DNA of 64,000 bases from assembly GCA_019639235.1 (NCBI GenBank), contig JAHBSG010000006.1, positions 118,815 through 182,814 on the forward strand. Reading direction: 5' to 3'. Below, one piece after another: positions 15,994-24,166 of the stretch. How positions within the stretch are numbered: position 1 is the stretch's first letter; each line of letters starts with the position of its first letter. The stretch comes from Acidobacteriota bacterium (lineage in GTDB: Bacteria; Acidobacteriota; Blastocatellia; Pyrinomonadales; Pyrinomonadaceae). A program made the position numbers and the translations under genes. The notes below the pieces were generated by a model that did no database searches, was not told the DNA's origin, and saw nothing but the letters and a program-made list of their open reading frames with translations.

Positions 15994-18857
15994 TGGACGG
16001 TTCCTCCCGCTAGTTCATTGAGGTCGGCCTCGGAAAGCGATGTGAGCCCAATTGCGGTAAGCCCGCTCGGGTACTTAGCCGCGAGCCACGTGACGATGGC
16101 GTCGAGCGGCAGATCGCGGCGCAGATTCTCGACAAGACGCCGGGCATTTGCTTCGTTGGTGTCGTTCGTATTCGCCCAAACCATCGCGGGTGAGAGATGG
16201 ATCTCCGCCATCTGGACGATCTTGTCGACACCGCTACCGATCACGAAGACCCATTGCGTGTAGCGGCCGTACTGGTTTCTTATTCCGCGAATGGCAGAGA
16301 TGGTTTCGGGAGCTAGTTCGCAGTCATCGGCGAGCCTCTCGAAGCCACCGATCTGCTTCCCGATCATCTTTACGCCCGAGTTCTTTACAAGATCGATGCC
16401 GGTGACATTCGGCTGCTCGGGAGTTCCGGTGAAGTGCTCGTAGGCCTGTGAGAAGAGGATCGTTACGAGTCCTTCTTTGCGTCCGGTCACCGTCGCTTCT
16501 GCAATAAGCTCCTGGATGGCGGGAAAGTGCCGGTTGATCTCGCGCATCTCGTCGCACAGGAAAAGGATGGGGGTTTTCTGACTCTGCGCATTTTCCTCCC
16601 CGATCTCCTGCATGATCTGGGCGCTGATGCGATAACCCACGCTCTCACGGATCTTCTCGTCCAGGCTGCTGATTCCTGAAAGCTCGAAGACATCGAACAT
16701 CGAAGCCTCGTCGTACGCCGGATGGGTGGGTGCATTGAGCCACGCGTCTTTTCGGTGGATGTTGAGCTTTAGGTAAAGCTCGTTGGCCTGCTTCGCCTCG
16801 CCCGCGTTCCAGTGATAGCTCTTGAGGATGTCGAGGAAGTGTCCGAGCGCGGGCTGGAACTTGGGGCGCCCGTGACCGTTCCTCGCTAAAGCCATTTTGT
16901 AGACCTCGTCGATGACGGTGGATGCGATGGCGCTCGTGATCGCGTCGGCCTTCGGCGTCTTGCTCAGGATCAGGATGTCGGTGAGCACCATCGCGAGTTG
17001 CCGCTTCGTGGGGAGGGTCCCGTTCTCGATCCCGGGATAGTTCCAGATGTTGATGGGCCTTGGATCTTCTTCCGTGAACTCGATATGCCGGCCGCCGAAC
17101 AAACGGCAAATCGGTTTGAAAGAATGCCGGTAGTCCATCACCCGCACCTTCACGTTCCCGCGATGTGCGCGGATGTCGGTGATCAGCATCGACGCGAGGA
17201 AGGATTTTCCTTCCCCCGATGCGGCGGTGACGATGACCGTCGGGGACTTGATCAATGCCCGGTCGTACAGGTCGACCCCGAACATTTGCCCGTTCGGGGT
17301 GGTGAAGATGCTGTGCGGTCGTGCACTCCCGCGCCAACTGGTCTCGGTCGGGACGAACGCGATTACGGAATCCGCAGTTTCGGTAAGCTCCTGACCGGTC
17401 CGTTTACTCGAAAGCTCGCCGGCAAGCATCCGTGGATATATGGCACGCTGGCGGACAGCGTCTTCCCGAACGGCGTCGGCACCGATCTTTTTCCTGATAG
17501 CGGAGACCATGGCGTCGCAGCGGTCATCAAGGATCTCAAGCTGCCGGCGGGCTTCTTTGGCTCCCTTTGACCTGTCCGCAAAAACGATCACGTTCATCCG
17601 CAGGTTGCAGATCTCTTCGTTGTCGGCCTCTACCTGTTCGAGCAGATCTTCGAGGTCGCTTTTGATCACGACCGCATCCTTCTTCAGATTTCGAAACCCG
17701 AGCCATGTGTTCCGGCTGCCTTCGATCCGATCGATCCGCTTTTGAAGGCCCTTCTTGGCTGCCTGTTTCTCGGTCGTCATCAGATCGACGACGATCTCGT
17801 GCGGGAAACAAAGGCTTCGTGTGGCCGTGAGATACCGCATCACATCCGCTGTGACGAATCCGTTAGGAAGCGATTTGAGACTGACCAGACTTGCAGGTGT
17901 GCCGTTATGCCGCACTACCGAATCCCCAACTGTTTCGACTGAAGTGCTCGTGAGATATCTCCTGATATCCACACGTGCGTGTTTGGTAAGCTCCGGAACA
18001 GACGAGCGATCCCGCCGATGACTTACGAACAAGTTTGAGAAGATCTCTCTCGCGTCCATTTCCCGCGGGTTCAGCGATTTCGGAAAGTTTGTTTCGAACG
18101 CCTGAAAGACACGAAAGGCTTTTGCCCGACAGTCCAACTCGGCTTTGTGCTCTCTTGTGAGGTGAGTTTCACAAAGAACATTTCTTGCTTTAAGGATCGG
18201 CTGTCCTAAGAATCGGAGAAGGCCATGTTCGCGAACAACTCGGATAAGTGAAGGAAACACCGATCCGAAGAGACTGCTGTCCGTCTTGTCTCTTACGGGG
18301 ACGCGTATCCAAACACTCGCCGTTTGGCGCATGACATGACCCGAGCGGATCGTTTCCTCGTACAGGACAAGATTCGTGGCGTGAAGGACCGACGCGATCG
18401 GATCGGTGCCTTCTATGCTCCGCGAGCGGAGATGATCCTTGAGAACTTTTCCGTCATCGACTGAATTACTATAACGGAACTGAATGATCGTGTTCGGCGG
18501 CTTGTCGAACTTGAGAATGGTTTTCAGGTCCTCGATCCGCTGCTCGGTCAGCCTGCCGTCGTCATAGAGGGTGTTCGCCGGCTCAAAACTGTAAGCCTTG
18601 CCAAAGCTTCCGTCGCGGTACCGGATAACATTTCCTTCGAGACCGAGGATTTCGGTCGGAAGGAGGCGTCCTCCATCACTCTGGATCTCGGGCGAAGCGG
18701 CGGCACCTGTAAAGACTGGAAGCCTTTTAGCTTCATCACGGTGAAGGCGAAAATGCGGGAGCACTCGTCGCCCGATTGCGAGACCAATGCCCGCGAACGT
18801 AAAGCTGCCGAAAAGTGTGATGGCGATATGTACGAATGAAAGGTTTGCTGTATCCAT
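15990..18857 (-). CDS. VirB4/TrbE-family conjugation ATPase
   Basis: About 955 residues from the ATG at 18857, which has AGGA eight bases upstream; an in-frame start at 18971 would overlap the previous gene and is rejected. A short hydrophobic N-terminus is followed by the VirB4 middle region and a C-terminal ATPase domain. The Walker A is ASGEGKSFLASML (about residue 545), the Walker B ILFLCDEMREIN, and a later EGLVTILFSQAYEHF segment is typical of VirB4. It energises pilus assembly and substrate transfer at the inner membrane. Confidence 0.93.
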   Translation of the reverse strand: MDTANLSFVHIAITLFGSFTFAGIGLAIGRRVLPHFRLHRDEAKRLPVFTGAAASPEIQSDGGRLLPTEILGLEGNVIRYRDGSFGKAYSFEPANTLYDDGRLTEQRIEDLKTILKFDKPPNTIIQFRYSNSVDDGKVLKDHLRSRSIEGTDPIASVLHATNLVLYEETIRSGHVMRQTASVWIRVPVRDKTDSSLFGSVFPSLIRVVREHGLLRFLGQPILKARNVLCETHLTREHKAELDCRAKAFRVFQAFETNFPKSLNPREMDAREIFSNLFVSHRRDRSSVPELTKHARVDIRRYLTSTSVETVGDSVVRHNGTPASLVSLKSLPNGFVTADVMRYLTATRSLCFPHEIVVDLMTTEKQAAKKGLQKRIDRIEGSRNTWLGFRNLKKDAVVIKSDLEDLLEQVEADNEEICNLRMNVIVFADRSKGAKEARRQLEILDDRCDAMVSAIRKKIGADAVREDAVRQRAIYPRMLAGELSSKRTGQELTETADSVIAFVPTETSWRGSARPHSIFTTPNGQMFGVDLYDRALIKSPTVIVTAASGEGKSFLASMLITDIRAHRGNVKVRVMDYRHSFKPICRLFGGRHIEFTEEDPRPINIWNYPGIENGTLPTKRQLAMVLTDILILSKTPKADAITSAIASTVIDEVYKMALARNGHGRPKFQPALGHFLDILKSYHWNAGEAKQANELYLKLNIHRKDAWLNAPTHPAYDEASMFDVFELSGISSLDEKIRESVGYRISAQIMQEIGEENAQSQKTPILFLCDEMREINRHFPAIQELIAEATVTGRKEGLVTILFSQAYEHFTGTPEQPNVTGIDLVKNSGVKMIGKQIGGFERLADDCELAPETISAIRGIRNQYGRYTQWVFVIGSGVDKIVQMAEIHLSPAMVWANTNDTNEANARRLVENLRRDLPLDAIVTWLAAKYPSGLTAIGLTSLSEADLNELAGGTVQ

Positions 18858-18868
18858 TGTTCGTGTCC

Positions 18869-19195
18869 TCAATCTCGAACCCAGCCCGCCATCTCTAATT
18901 CGGAATTCATTGGCGGACGATACGACGCATTGCGATCGGCGATCGAATCGAATTTCTGAGTCAACCAGCACTCAGGTTTGCTCAGCCGGAGATAGTTGAA
19001 CGTCCCCAAAAGCACAAGGAACGTAAGTAAACCAAGCGGGAAACCAAGCGGCACGTAACCGAACCAAAGACCGAAGACGAACGGAGTCAGATAGGCCGCA
19101 GCGGTCGGTAGAAGAATGTACTTCCAGTCGGTCGAGTAAACGCCAAACCTTTTGAGGCCTCGAAAGACGTTGGGTCTGGTAGCTCGTCGTCTCAT
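18869..19195 (-). CDS. VirB3/TrbD-like conjugation protein
   Basis: 108 residues. A basic N-terminus, two close membrane segments (WKYILLPTAAAYLTPFVFGL and PLGLLTFLVLLGTF) and a short cytoplasmic C-terminus. The size, two-helix layout and place between pilin and VirB4 match VirB3/TrbD, which works with VirB4 at the inner membrane. Confidence 0.75.
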   Translation of the reverse strand: MRRRATRPNVFRGLKRFGVYSTDWKYILLPTAAAYLTPFVFGLWFGYVPLGFPLGLLTFLVLLGTFNYLRLSKPECWLTQKFDSIADRNASYRPPMNSELEMAGWVRD

Positions 19196-19204
19196 CTGAA
19201 CCTC

Positions 19205-19546
19205 CTAAAAGTTGGTGTCTACGCCAACAGCTCTTCCTTGGGCGAGCTGCCAGAAAACCGCGACTATAGTCCCGAAAGCGAATGAAAGCAGCGAGCCGAA
19301 CGCCTGATTACCCCATTCCTTTCCGGTCATCTTGTTGTAGATCGCCCACGCTACACCAACGGCGCCCAAACAGAACAGAATGATCGCCATCAGCTTGAGT
19401 GCTTCGCGAATGATGTTGGAGAGATTGCTTGCATCGCCGGTGAATATCGGGCCTTGAGCAAGCAGCACATTTGTGAACAACAGGATCGCCGCGATCGGAG
19501 TCAGTGACGCGGCGAGTAATCGGATCGTTCTAAAAAGCTTTTTCAT
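19205..19546 (-). CDS. VirB2/TrbC-like conjugative pilin
   Basis: 113 residues. A long signal peptide (cleavage near LLAQG) is followed by two hydrophobic helices (EALKLMAIILFCLGAVGVAWAI and SLLSFAFGTIVAVFWQLA) joined by a short basic loop with Lys and Gly (NKMTGKEWGN). This is the pilin plan of VirB2/TrbC. GAGGA lies six bases before the ATG. It is first in its operon; a minus-strand sigma-54-like promoter lies about 60 bases upstream of the start. Confidence 0.82.
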   Translation of the reverse strand: MKKLFRTIRLLAASLTPIAAILLFTNVLLAQGPIFTGDASNLSNIIREALKLMAIILFCLGAVGVAWAIYNKMTGKEWGNQAFGSLLSFAFGTIVAVFWQLAQGRAVGVDTNF

Positions 19547-19617
19547 ACTTGTCCTCGCTAAATAGGTTTGCTGACGTTTCGAGAGCTCGGAGAAACTTCA
19601 AACGTTTTTGCTGGTCT

Positions 19618-19632
19618 GCAATGCTCGTGCCG
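19618..19632 (-). promoter_or_regulatory. Sigma-54-type promoter for the pilin-VirB3-VirB4-VirB5-VirB6 block
   Basis: Read on the minus strand the site is CGGCAC-N5-TTGC, with exactly ten bases between GG and GC, as in the -24/-12 promoter. Transcription would start near 19606, giving a leader of about 60 bases before the pilin ATG at 19546. Confidence 0.65.
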
Positions 19633-19654
19633 CTGAATAATCTCGAGCCGTTGA

Positions 19655-19670
19655 TGGCACATCGCTTGCG
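19655..19670 (+). promoter_or_regulatory. Sigma-54-type promoter for the virB1 gene
   Basis: The plus strand reads TGGCAC-N5-TTGCG, a full match to the -24/-12 consensus with GG-N10-GC spacing. The expected start is near 19681, only three bases before the chosen virB1 ATG, which would make the message almost leaderless. The site is back to back with the minus-strand sigma-54 site at 19618-19632. Confidence 0.6.
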
Positions 19671-19683
19671 AATATCCGTCGTC

Positions 19684-20544
19684 ATGAAAAAACAGAACTT
19701 CATGGCGGCTGTCTTTCTTTTGTTCGTATGTCTTATTGCTCCACCTGCGCTTCTCCCTCAATCCAAAGCAGCTTTTACACGCACAACGCTTTCGAGAATG
19801 GACGTGCTTTCACGCGCAGCTCTTTTTGAATCGGCGATAGCCGAAGCGGCGCACAAGCAGAATGTCGATCCGCTGATCCTCTGGACGATCGCATATAACG
19901 AAACGAGGTTCCGTCCCTGGCTGACCAGTCCGAAAAATGCCCAAGGGCTAATGCAGTTGATGCCGGCGACGGCTTCTCGCTTCGGCCTTGCAAACCCGTA
20001 CGAACCGGACGCGTCGATCCATGCGGCGTCTCGCTATGTGAAGTATCTCGGCGGGCTATTCAACTGGCGTCTGGATTCGGTTCTCGCCGCCTACAATGCC
20101 GGCGAAGGCACAGTCCTGGCGTATCTACACGGCAGAAAACTCCACTCAGGCGGCAAGGTGATAAATGCGTTCGGGCGACGCACTCCGGGAGGAATTCCGC
20201 CCTATCGCGAAACGATGAACTATGTGTCGCAGGGCATGAAGATATACAGGTGGCTAATGACGCAGAGCAGATTTCCGAGAAGTTCTATTGATCGCAGCAC
20301 CTCGGCAACGAACCAACCGGAGACCCAGGATCCGACTGCCCCGAAAAAGAAAACCGGCGGCAGCCCAAGCGTGTTGAACGTACTCTATGAGCCGCGAACC
20401 GGAAGGCGTTATCGAGTTGACGGCTCCGGAGAATTTCCCTTACAGACGATCGATCAGGACGGACCCGTAATCATCTCACCAGATCTTCGCAGTCTTCCCG
20501 CCGGAACCGCGCGATCCACTTTTGCGGGCGTTAACAAGCCATAG
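19684..20544 (+). CDS. VirB1-type lytic transglycosylase
   Basis: 286 residues from an ATG at 19684, chosen because a signal peptide starts there (MKKQNFMAAVFLLFVCLIA); the longer ORF from 19549 lacks one at its start. The SLT domain spans about residues 45-180, with catalytic Glu in WTIAYNETRFRPW, the GLMQLMPATA motif and the AAYNAGEGTV motif. It cuts peptidoglycan to make room for the conjugation channel. The C-terminal 90 residues are Pro/Ser-rich and end in a region resembling a small substrate-binding or anchoring segment. The gene is divergent from the pilin block. Confidence 0.88.
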   Translation: MKKQNFMAAVFLLFVCLIAPPALLPQSKAAFTRTTLSRMDVLSRAALFESAIAEAAHKQNVDPLILWTIAYNETRFRPWLTSPKNAQGLMQLMPATASRFGLANPYEPDASIHAASRYVKYLGGLFNWRLDSVLAAYNAGEGTVLAYLHGRKLHSGGKVINAFGRRTPGGIPPYRETMNYVSQGMKIYRWLMTQSRFPRSSIDRSTSATNQPETQDPTAPKKKTGGSPSVLNVLYEPRTGRRYRVDGSGEFPLQTIDQDGPVIISPDLRSLPAGTARSTFAGVNKP

Positions 20545-20549
20545 AGTTG

Positions 20550-20580
20550 TGGTTCATTTTCAGTGCGATTGGATGAACCA
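20550..20580. promoter_or_regulatory. Inverted repeat, possible activator site upstream of the virB8 block
   Basis: TGGTTCAT (20550-20557) and ATGAACCA (20573-20580) form an exact inverted repeat with a 15-base spacer, followed by TGCACC. It lies about 80-110 bases upstream of the sigma-54-like site at 20657-20672, the usual distance for an enhancer-binding activator. The same arms recur at 40871-40908. Confidence 0.5.
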
Positions 20581-20656
20581 TGCACCACTGGATAAATTTT
20601 GCTCCGGTTTAACCGCAGGTCGCGCGATATTTCGGGCTTGATTTCGCGGAATTGCT

Positions 20657-20672
20657 TTGGCACTGCTTTTGC
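20657..20672 (+). promoter_or_regulatory. Sigma-54-type promoter for the virB8-virD4 block
   Basis: The sequence reads TTGGCAC-N5-TTGC with GG-N10-GC spacing, a full consensus match. Transcription would start near 20684. The virB8 ATG at 20709 with its GAAGG ribosome-binding site then follows at a natural distance. Confidence 0.7.
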
Positions 20673-20708
20673 GAATCGGAAAAAGGGGCGGCCAGATGAA
20701 GGGCCAGC

Positions 20709-21506
20709 ATGAAACCTATGATGGAACAAGAAACGACACGATCATTTGCACCGGATGCCGCGGCCGATATTCTCGGATCGCCCCTCTACTTAACTCGCGA
20801 TCCGGACGATGTATTGACGATCTCGTCGCTGTTCAGAGCCGTGTGGGTGCTATTGATCGTCCTGTCGTTAAGTGTGGGAATGAATATTTTCCTGTCGCTT
20901 AGAAAAGCAGATCGTATTGTCGTCGATAGATCGTCCGGACGGGTTGTAGAGCTTAACAACCGTGATTACGGCTCAACGGAAACAGTAGGCATCTCGCCCG
21001 ATACGCCGTCGACCACCGATAAGAAATATCTCGTGAAAGAATTCCTTACGGCGCTCTATGAGGTCGAGCAATCAACTCGAGAAAGCCAGGTGAACAAGCT
21101 GCTGCGGATGCTCGATCCTGATCTCTCGATCGCGATGGCAGGACGGCTGAAACAGAACGGCGTGCTCGCAGCCGAGAAAGTGGAGAGTGTCAATTCGTCG
21201 TGGGAGCTTCAGGATCTTACAGTCGATGAAAGCGATCCATATGTGCTTCGTGCGATCGGAGTAAGAAAGATTCGCCGGAAGACTGCGGGGCAAGACGTCG
21301 AGGAATCCGTGCAGCTTAAGGCCAAATTCTTGCTCAAGGATAGCCCCTCATCACCCGTTCGAAACGACAACAACTTGCGAACGGGATTCACGATCGTTCG
21401 ATTCAGGGTCGAACCGATGAACGGAAAATCTATTGCGCCTTTGACGCTAATTGCTGACGAAGGAGAACAAGAAAATCCGGCATCCGCCACGAACCCGAGT
21501 CAGTAA
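20709..21506 (+). CDS. VirB8/TrbF-like conjugation protein
   Basis: 265 residues. An N-terminal cytoplasmic tail with DPDDVLTISSLFRAVWVLL is followed by one membrane helix (about residues 44-64) and a periplasmic domain of VirB8 size. Features such as KYLVKEFLTALYEVEQSTRESQ and LKAKFLLKDS fit the NTF2-like VirB8 fold. It nucleates the inner-membrane part of the secretion channel. The start is supported by GAAGG six bases upstream. It is first in a seven-gene plus-strand block ending after virD4. Confidence 0.78.
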   Translation: MKPMMEQETTRSFAPDAAADILGSPLYLTRDPDDVLTISSLFRAVWVLLIVLSLSVGMNIFLSLRKADRIVVDRSSGRVVELNNRDYGSTETVGISPDTPSTTDKKYLVKEFLTALYEVEQSTRESQVNKLLRMLDPDLSIAMAGRLKQNGVLAAEKVESVNSSWELQDLTVDESDPYVLRAIGVRKIRRKTAGQDVEESVQLKAKFLLKDSPSSPVRNDNNLRTGFTIVRFRVEPMNGKSIAPLTLIADEGEQENPASATNPSQ

Positions 21507-21535
21507 CCCTTCGCACCTCGCTTCACAAAAACTAT

Positions 21536-22807
21536 ATGAACTTACATTTTCGAAGACGCACCTTTGCCGCATTACTTCCCGCAATTATCCTTTTCGGCGG
21601 GCTTGAAGTGACGGCACAATCGAATCCGGTTTCGGCAAAGCCGAAAGTAACCAAAAGAACCAAACCGAAGCCTTCCTCCGGACCGGTTGCCAAAGTTCCT
21701 GCGAAACCACTCCTGTCTCCGCAGACGGCTCCCGTGTCCATCGTCAACCTGGCCGAACCCGACTATCTGTCGGGCGAGGCCAGCGTGACGGTCAATCCGA
21801 AACAGCCGACCGTGATCAGGCTTGGGCTTTCACAGAATGCGGTCTCGATCATCGAATTTCCAGCTTCCGACGGTATCTACTACATACATGAGGGCAATCC
21901 GAAGTTTGCATCGGTCTTTCAATCCCCTACGAAGGAAACTGACCGTTCGATCACGGTATACCCAGGTGAATCGTTCCTGCCTGCTCGCGACGGCAGTACG
22001 GCGGCTGCGATAAGCCTTCAAATGCGATCGGGACTTGTTCTGATACTAGAGTTTGTCCCCGTGACGGACCTTCGAAAGAACGCTCATAGATGCGTGATCA
22101 GATACGACCGAGAAACGGTGGTCGCCGCGAGAAGAACCGCCGGGCTTGCTTACGATCTCGGAGGCGAGAATCCTATCTCCGCTCCACTCACTTCCAGAGC
22201 TGCGTCGAAACTCGTTGGCACTTCTTCTGCGACCGAAACCGCAAAAAAGGAAGAAATTCCTGATTCAACCGAACACCTGATCAAATCCGCATACACGAGC
22301 TTAATTCGCGCTGGAAGAACGCAAGAAAAGAAGAACCAGGGACGACAAATAACCGACTCGGAGATCTCGATCATTGCCAACAGAAAGCTCGCCGAGTCTC
22401 TGCGGGACCAGAAGAAGCACTTTGCATCATGGTCGAAACCGCAATCGGGGTTGGAACTTGCAGTCTCCCGCGTTTCTGAACTCGACACCGAAACCCGGCT
22501 GGTTGTCGTGGCGGTCCGCAACGTGACCGCCTCGAACCTAAGACTTGTACCGAGCTCTCCGGAACTGCAGGTGCAAACGACGGATTCGGGCGGCAGCAGT
22601 ATTCAGACTAGCCGCCTCGAGGCTCAGTACGTTGAATCGACAACGCTCGAAGGTCTCGTGCAGCCCGGTTCGACGGTCTATTACGCGCTGGTGTATAAGA
22701 CACCGATACTCGGAACGAACCAGACTATTCGGCTTCTTGTGGCACATCGAGAGGCGGCCGATGCACCTCTCGCGTCATCTATAAGTGATCAAAAAACCAA
22801 GGAGTGA
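21536..22807 (+). CDS. VirB9/TrbG-position conjugation protein
   Basis: 423 residues with a signal peptide (cleavage near VTAQS), a Lys/Pro-rich linker and a beta-rich N-terminal region (AEPDYLSGEASVTVNPKQPTVIRLGLSQNAVSIIEF). The C-terminal part (about 310-415) is another beta domain (SELDTETRLVVVAVRNVTASNLRLVP). Gene order and the two-domain periplasmic plan point to the VirB9/TrbG role in the outer-membrane core complex, but the sequence is divergent, so homology is inferred mainly from position. Confidence 0.6.
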   Translation: MNLHFRRRTFAALLPAIILFGGLEVTAQSNPVSAKPKVTKRTKPKPSSGPVAKVPAKPLLSPQTAPVSIVNLAEPDYLSGEASVTVNPKQPTVIRLGLSQNAVSIIEFPASDGIYYIHEGNPKFASVFQSPTKETDRSITVYPGESFLPARDGSTAAAISLQMRSGLVLILEFVPVTDLRKNAHRCVIRYDRETVVAARRTAGLAYDLGGENPISAPLTSRAASKLVGTSSATETAKKEEIPDSTEHLIKSAYTSLIRAGRTQEKKNQGRQITDSEISIIANRKLAESLRDQKKHFASWSKPQSGLELAVSRVSELDTETRLVVVAVRNVTASNLRLVPSSPELQVQTTDSGGSSIQTSRLEAQYVESTTLEGLVQPGSTVYYALVYKTPILGTNQTIRLLVAHREAADAPLASSISDQKTKE

Positions 22808-22816
22808 GTGAAGCTC

Positions 22817-24166
22817 ATGGAATCAACAACACAGATGAATGATATTCCGACAGCTCTTCCCGGGGTTGAGAGCGACGATGCTCGTGAAAAACTGCTGCTG
22901 GAAACAACGGCAACCGATTCTGATATCGAAGAAGAGGCCGAACTTGCCGATCTTGCAAATGAGAAAGGCACGTCGAAGAAACGCGGCTGGAAAGTGATTC
23001 GCACGATTCTAGGGTTTTCGATCTTCGTAGGCGTCCTGGCATTAGCTGTTTCCTGGTTCTTTGGGATGGGTTGGTTCGCCGAATCAAAAGCTCAGCCGGT
23101 AAGCAGAAATGCTTCGAGGGACGCACCGACATCGCCCGAAACAGAAGACCAGAAGCTGAAAATGGCTCTCAGCATGGTCGCGGCAAGCGATTCAAAGACA
23201 AACGGAATACCCGCTGACGAGATCGACGCGATCGAAACAAGTACGACCGCAGGGCAATCCGTACTCGAGACAGACCCTTTGAGTTCGGCGCTCAATGCCA
23301 TCGATGTCCCGGCAAAACAAGTCAGTGGAAACGCGATGGCGAATCCGGCACCCTCCGTGGATACGCCGGCTACGAAGGCAATCGTCCCGGATTATTCAGG
23401 GTCGCTTGTGACGAAGAAGAAACCAGGTGACGCTGCCCTTGCGCAAACGAACTCTCCAGGCGATACGCCCGGACGATCAATCTTCTTTGGATTGTCGAGG
23501 AAACCACCCGAGCAATCAGTTACCCACCGCAGCCCCGATGATACTGTCCGAACAGTCTCGGTAAGCAATGTTCCGAGTAATGGAATACCGTTTGGGACAT
23601 TGCTCCCCGTGCGTCTCGTCGGCTCGATCTATACCTTGCGCAGGTCAGGCGGATTTGTCCGGATGGAATTGACACGCCAAGTCGATGGAAACGGATTCTC
23701 ATATCCCGCGGGAACAAAAGTGATCGGCAATATTCGCGGCAGCGAATCTTCAAGAGCATTTGTCACGATCATCGGACTTATCGACCCGGTCTCCGGTGCT
23801 CTCGTTAAATTCGGGGGCGAGCTGCTGGGCAAAGATGGAGCTTCCGGGATCGAAGGAAAACGACGAAGACTCACAAGCCAGTGGGCACGCTTTTTCGACG
23901 GTCTTAAGGAAACGGCCTCGTCCGTGCTTGGATCAGTCGGAGCGTTGAGATCAGGCGGGACGGTGATCCTTAGTGAACCGCTCCGGCGAGGCTCGGAGTC
24001 GATGTCTGAAGACCTTTCAGATGCGCTTGTAAGTGGGAGTAAGGAGAATACGTTTATTGAGGTATCGGCCGGTTCAAATGGATACGTTCTCGTCACCGAT
24101 CTTCCTGACACTTCATCTGCTTCATCCGCCCCGGCCACTAACCCGAGAGTGGAGGCCAAGAGATGA
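22817..24166 (+). CDS. VirB10/TrbI-like core-complex protein
   Basis: 449 residues from the ATG at 22817; a GTG at 22808 is also possible. A cytoplasmic acidic N-terminus, one membrane helix (VIRTILGFSIFVGVLALAVSWFF) and a long Ser/Pro/Thr-rich periplasmic linker lead to the VirB10 beta-barrel domain. There, GTLLPVRLVGSIYTLRRSGGFVRMEL and YPAGTKVIGNIRGSESSRAFV are typical. It spans both membranes and transmits ATP-driven changes to the outer-membrane pore. It overlaps the next gene by four bases. Confidence 0.82.
   Translation: MESTTQMNDIPTALPGVESDDAREKLLLETTATDSDIEEEAELADLANEKGTSKKRGWKVIRTILGFSIFVGVLALAVSWFFGMGWFAESKAQPVSRNASRDAPTSPETEDQKLKMALSMVAASDSKTNGIPADEIDAIETSTTAGQSVLETDPLSSALNAIDVPAKQVSGNAMANPAPSVDTPATKAIVPDYSGSLVTKKKPGDAALAQTNSPGDTPGRSIFFGLSRKPPEQSVTHRSPDDTVRTVSVSNVPSNGIPFGTLLPVRLVGSIYTLRRSGGFVRMELTRQVDGNGFSYPAGTKVIGNIRGSESSRAFVTIIGLIDPVSGALVKFGGELLGKDGASGIEGKRRRLTSQWARFFDGLKETASSVLGSVGALRSGGTVILSEPLRRGSESMSEDLSDALVSGSKENTFIEVSAGSNGYVLVTDLPDTSSASSAPATNPRVEAKR

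Noticed and set aside
15990..18971. VirB4 start at 18971
   Set aside because: It would overlap the VirB3-like gene by about 100 bases; the ATG at 18857 has a ribosome-binding site and starts at a hydrophobic N-terminus.
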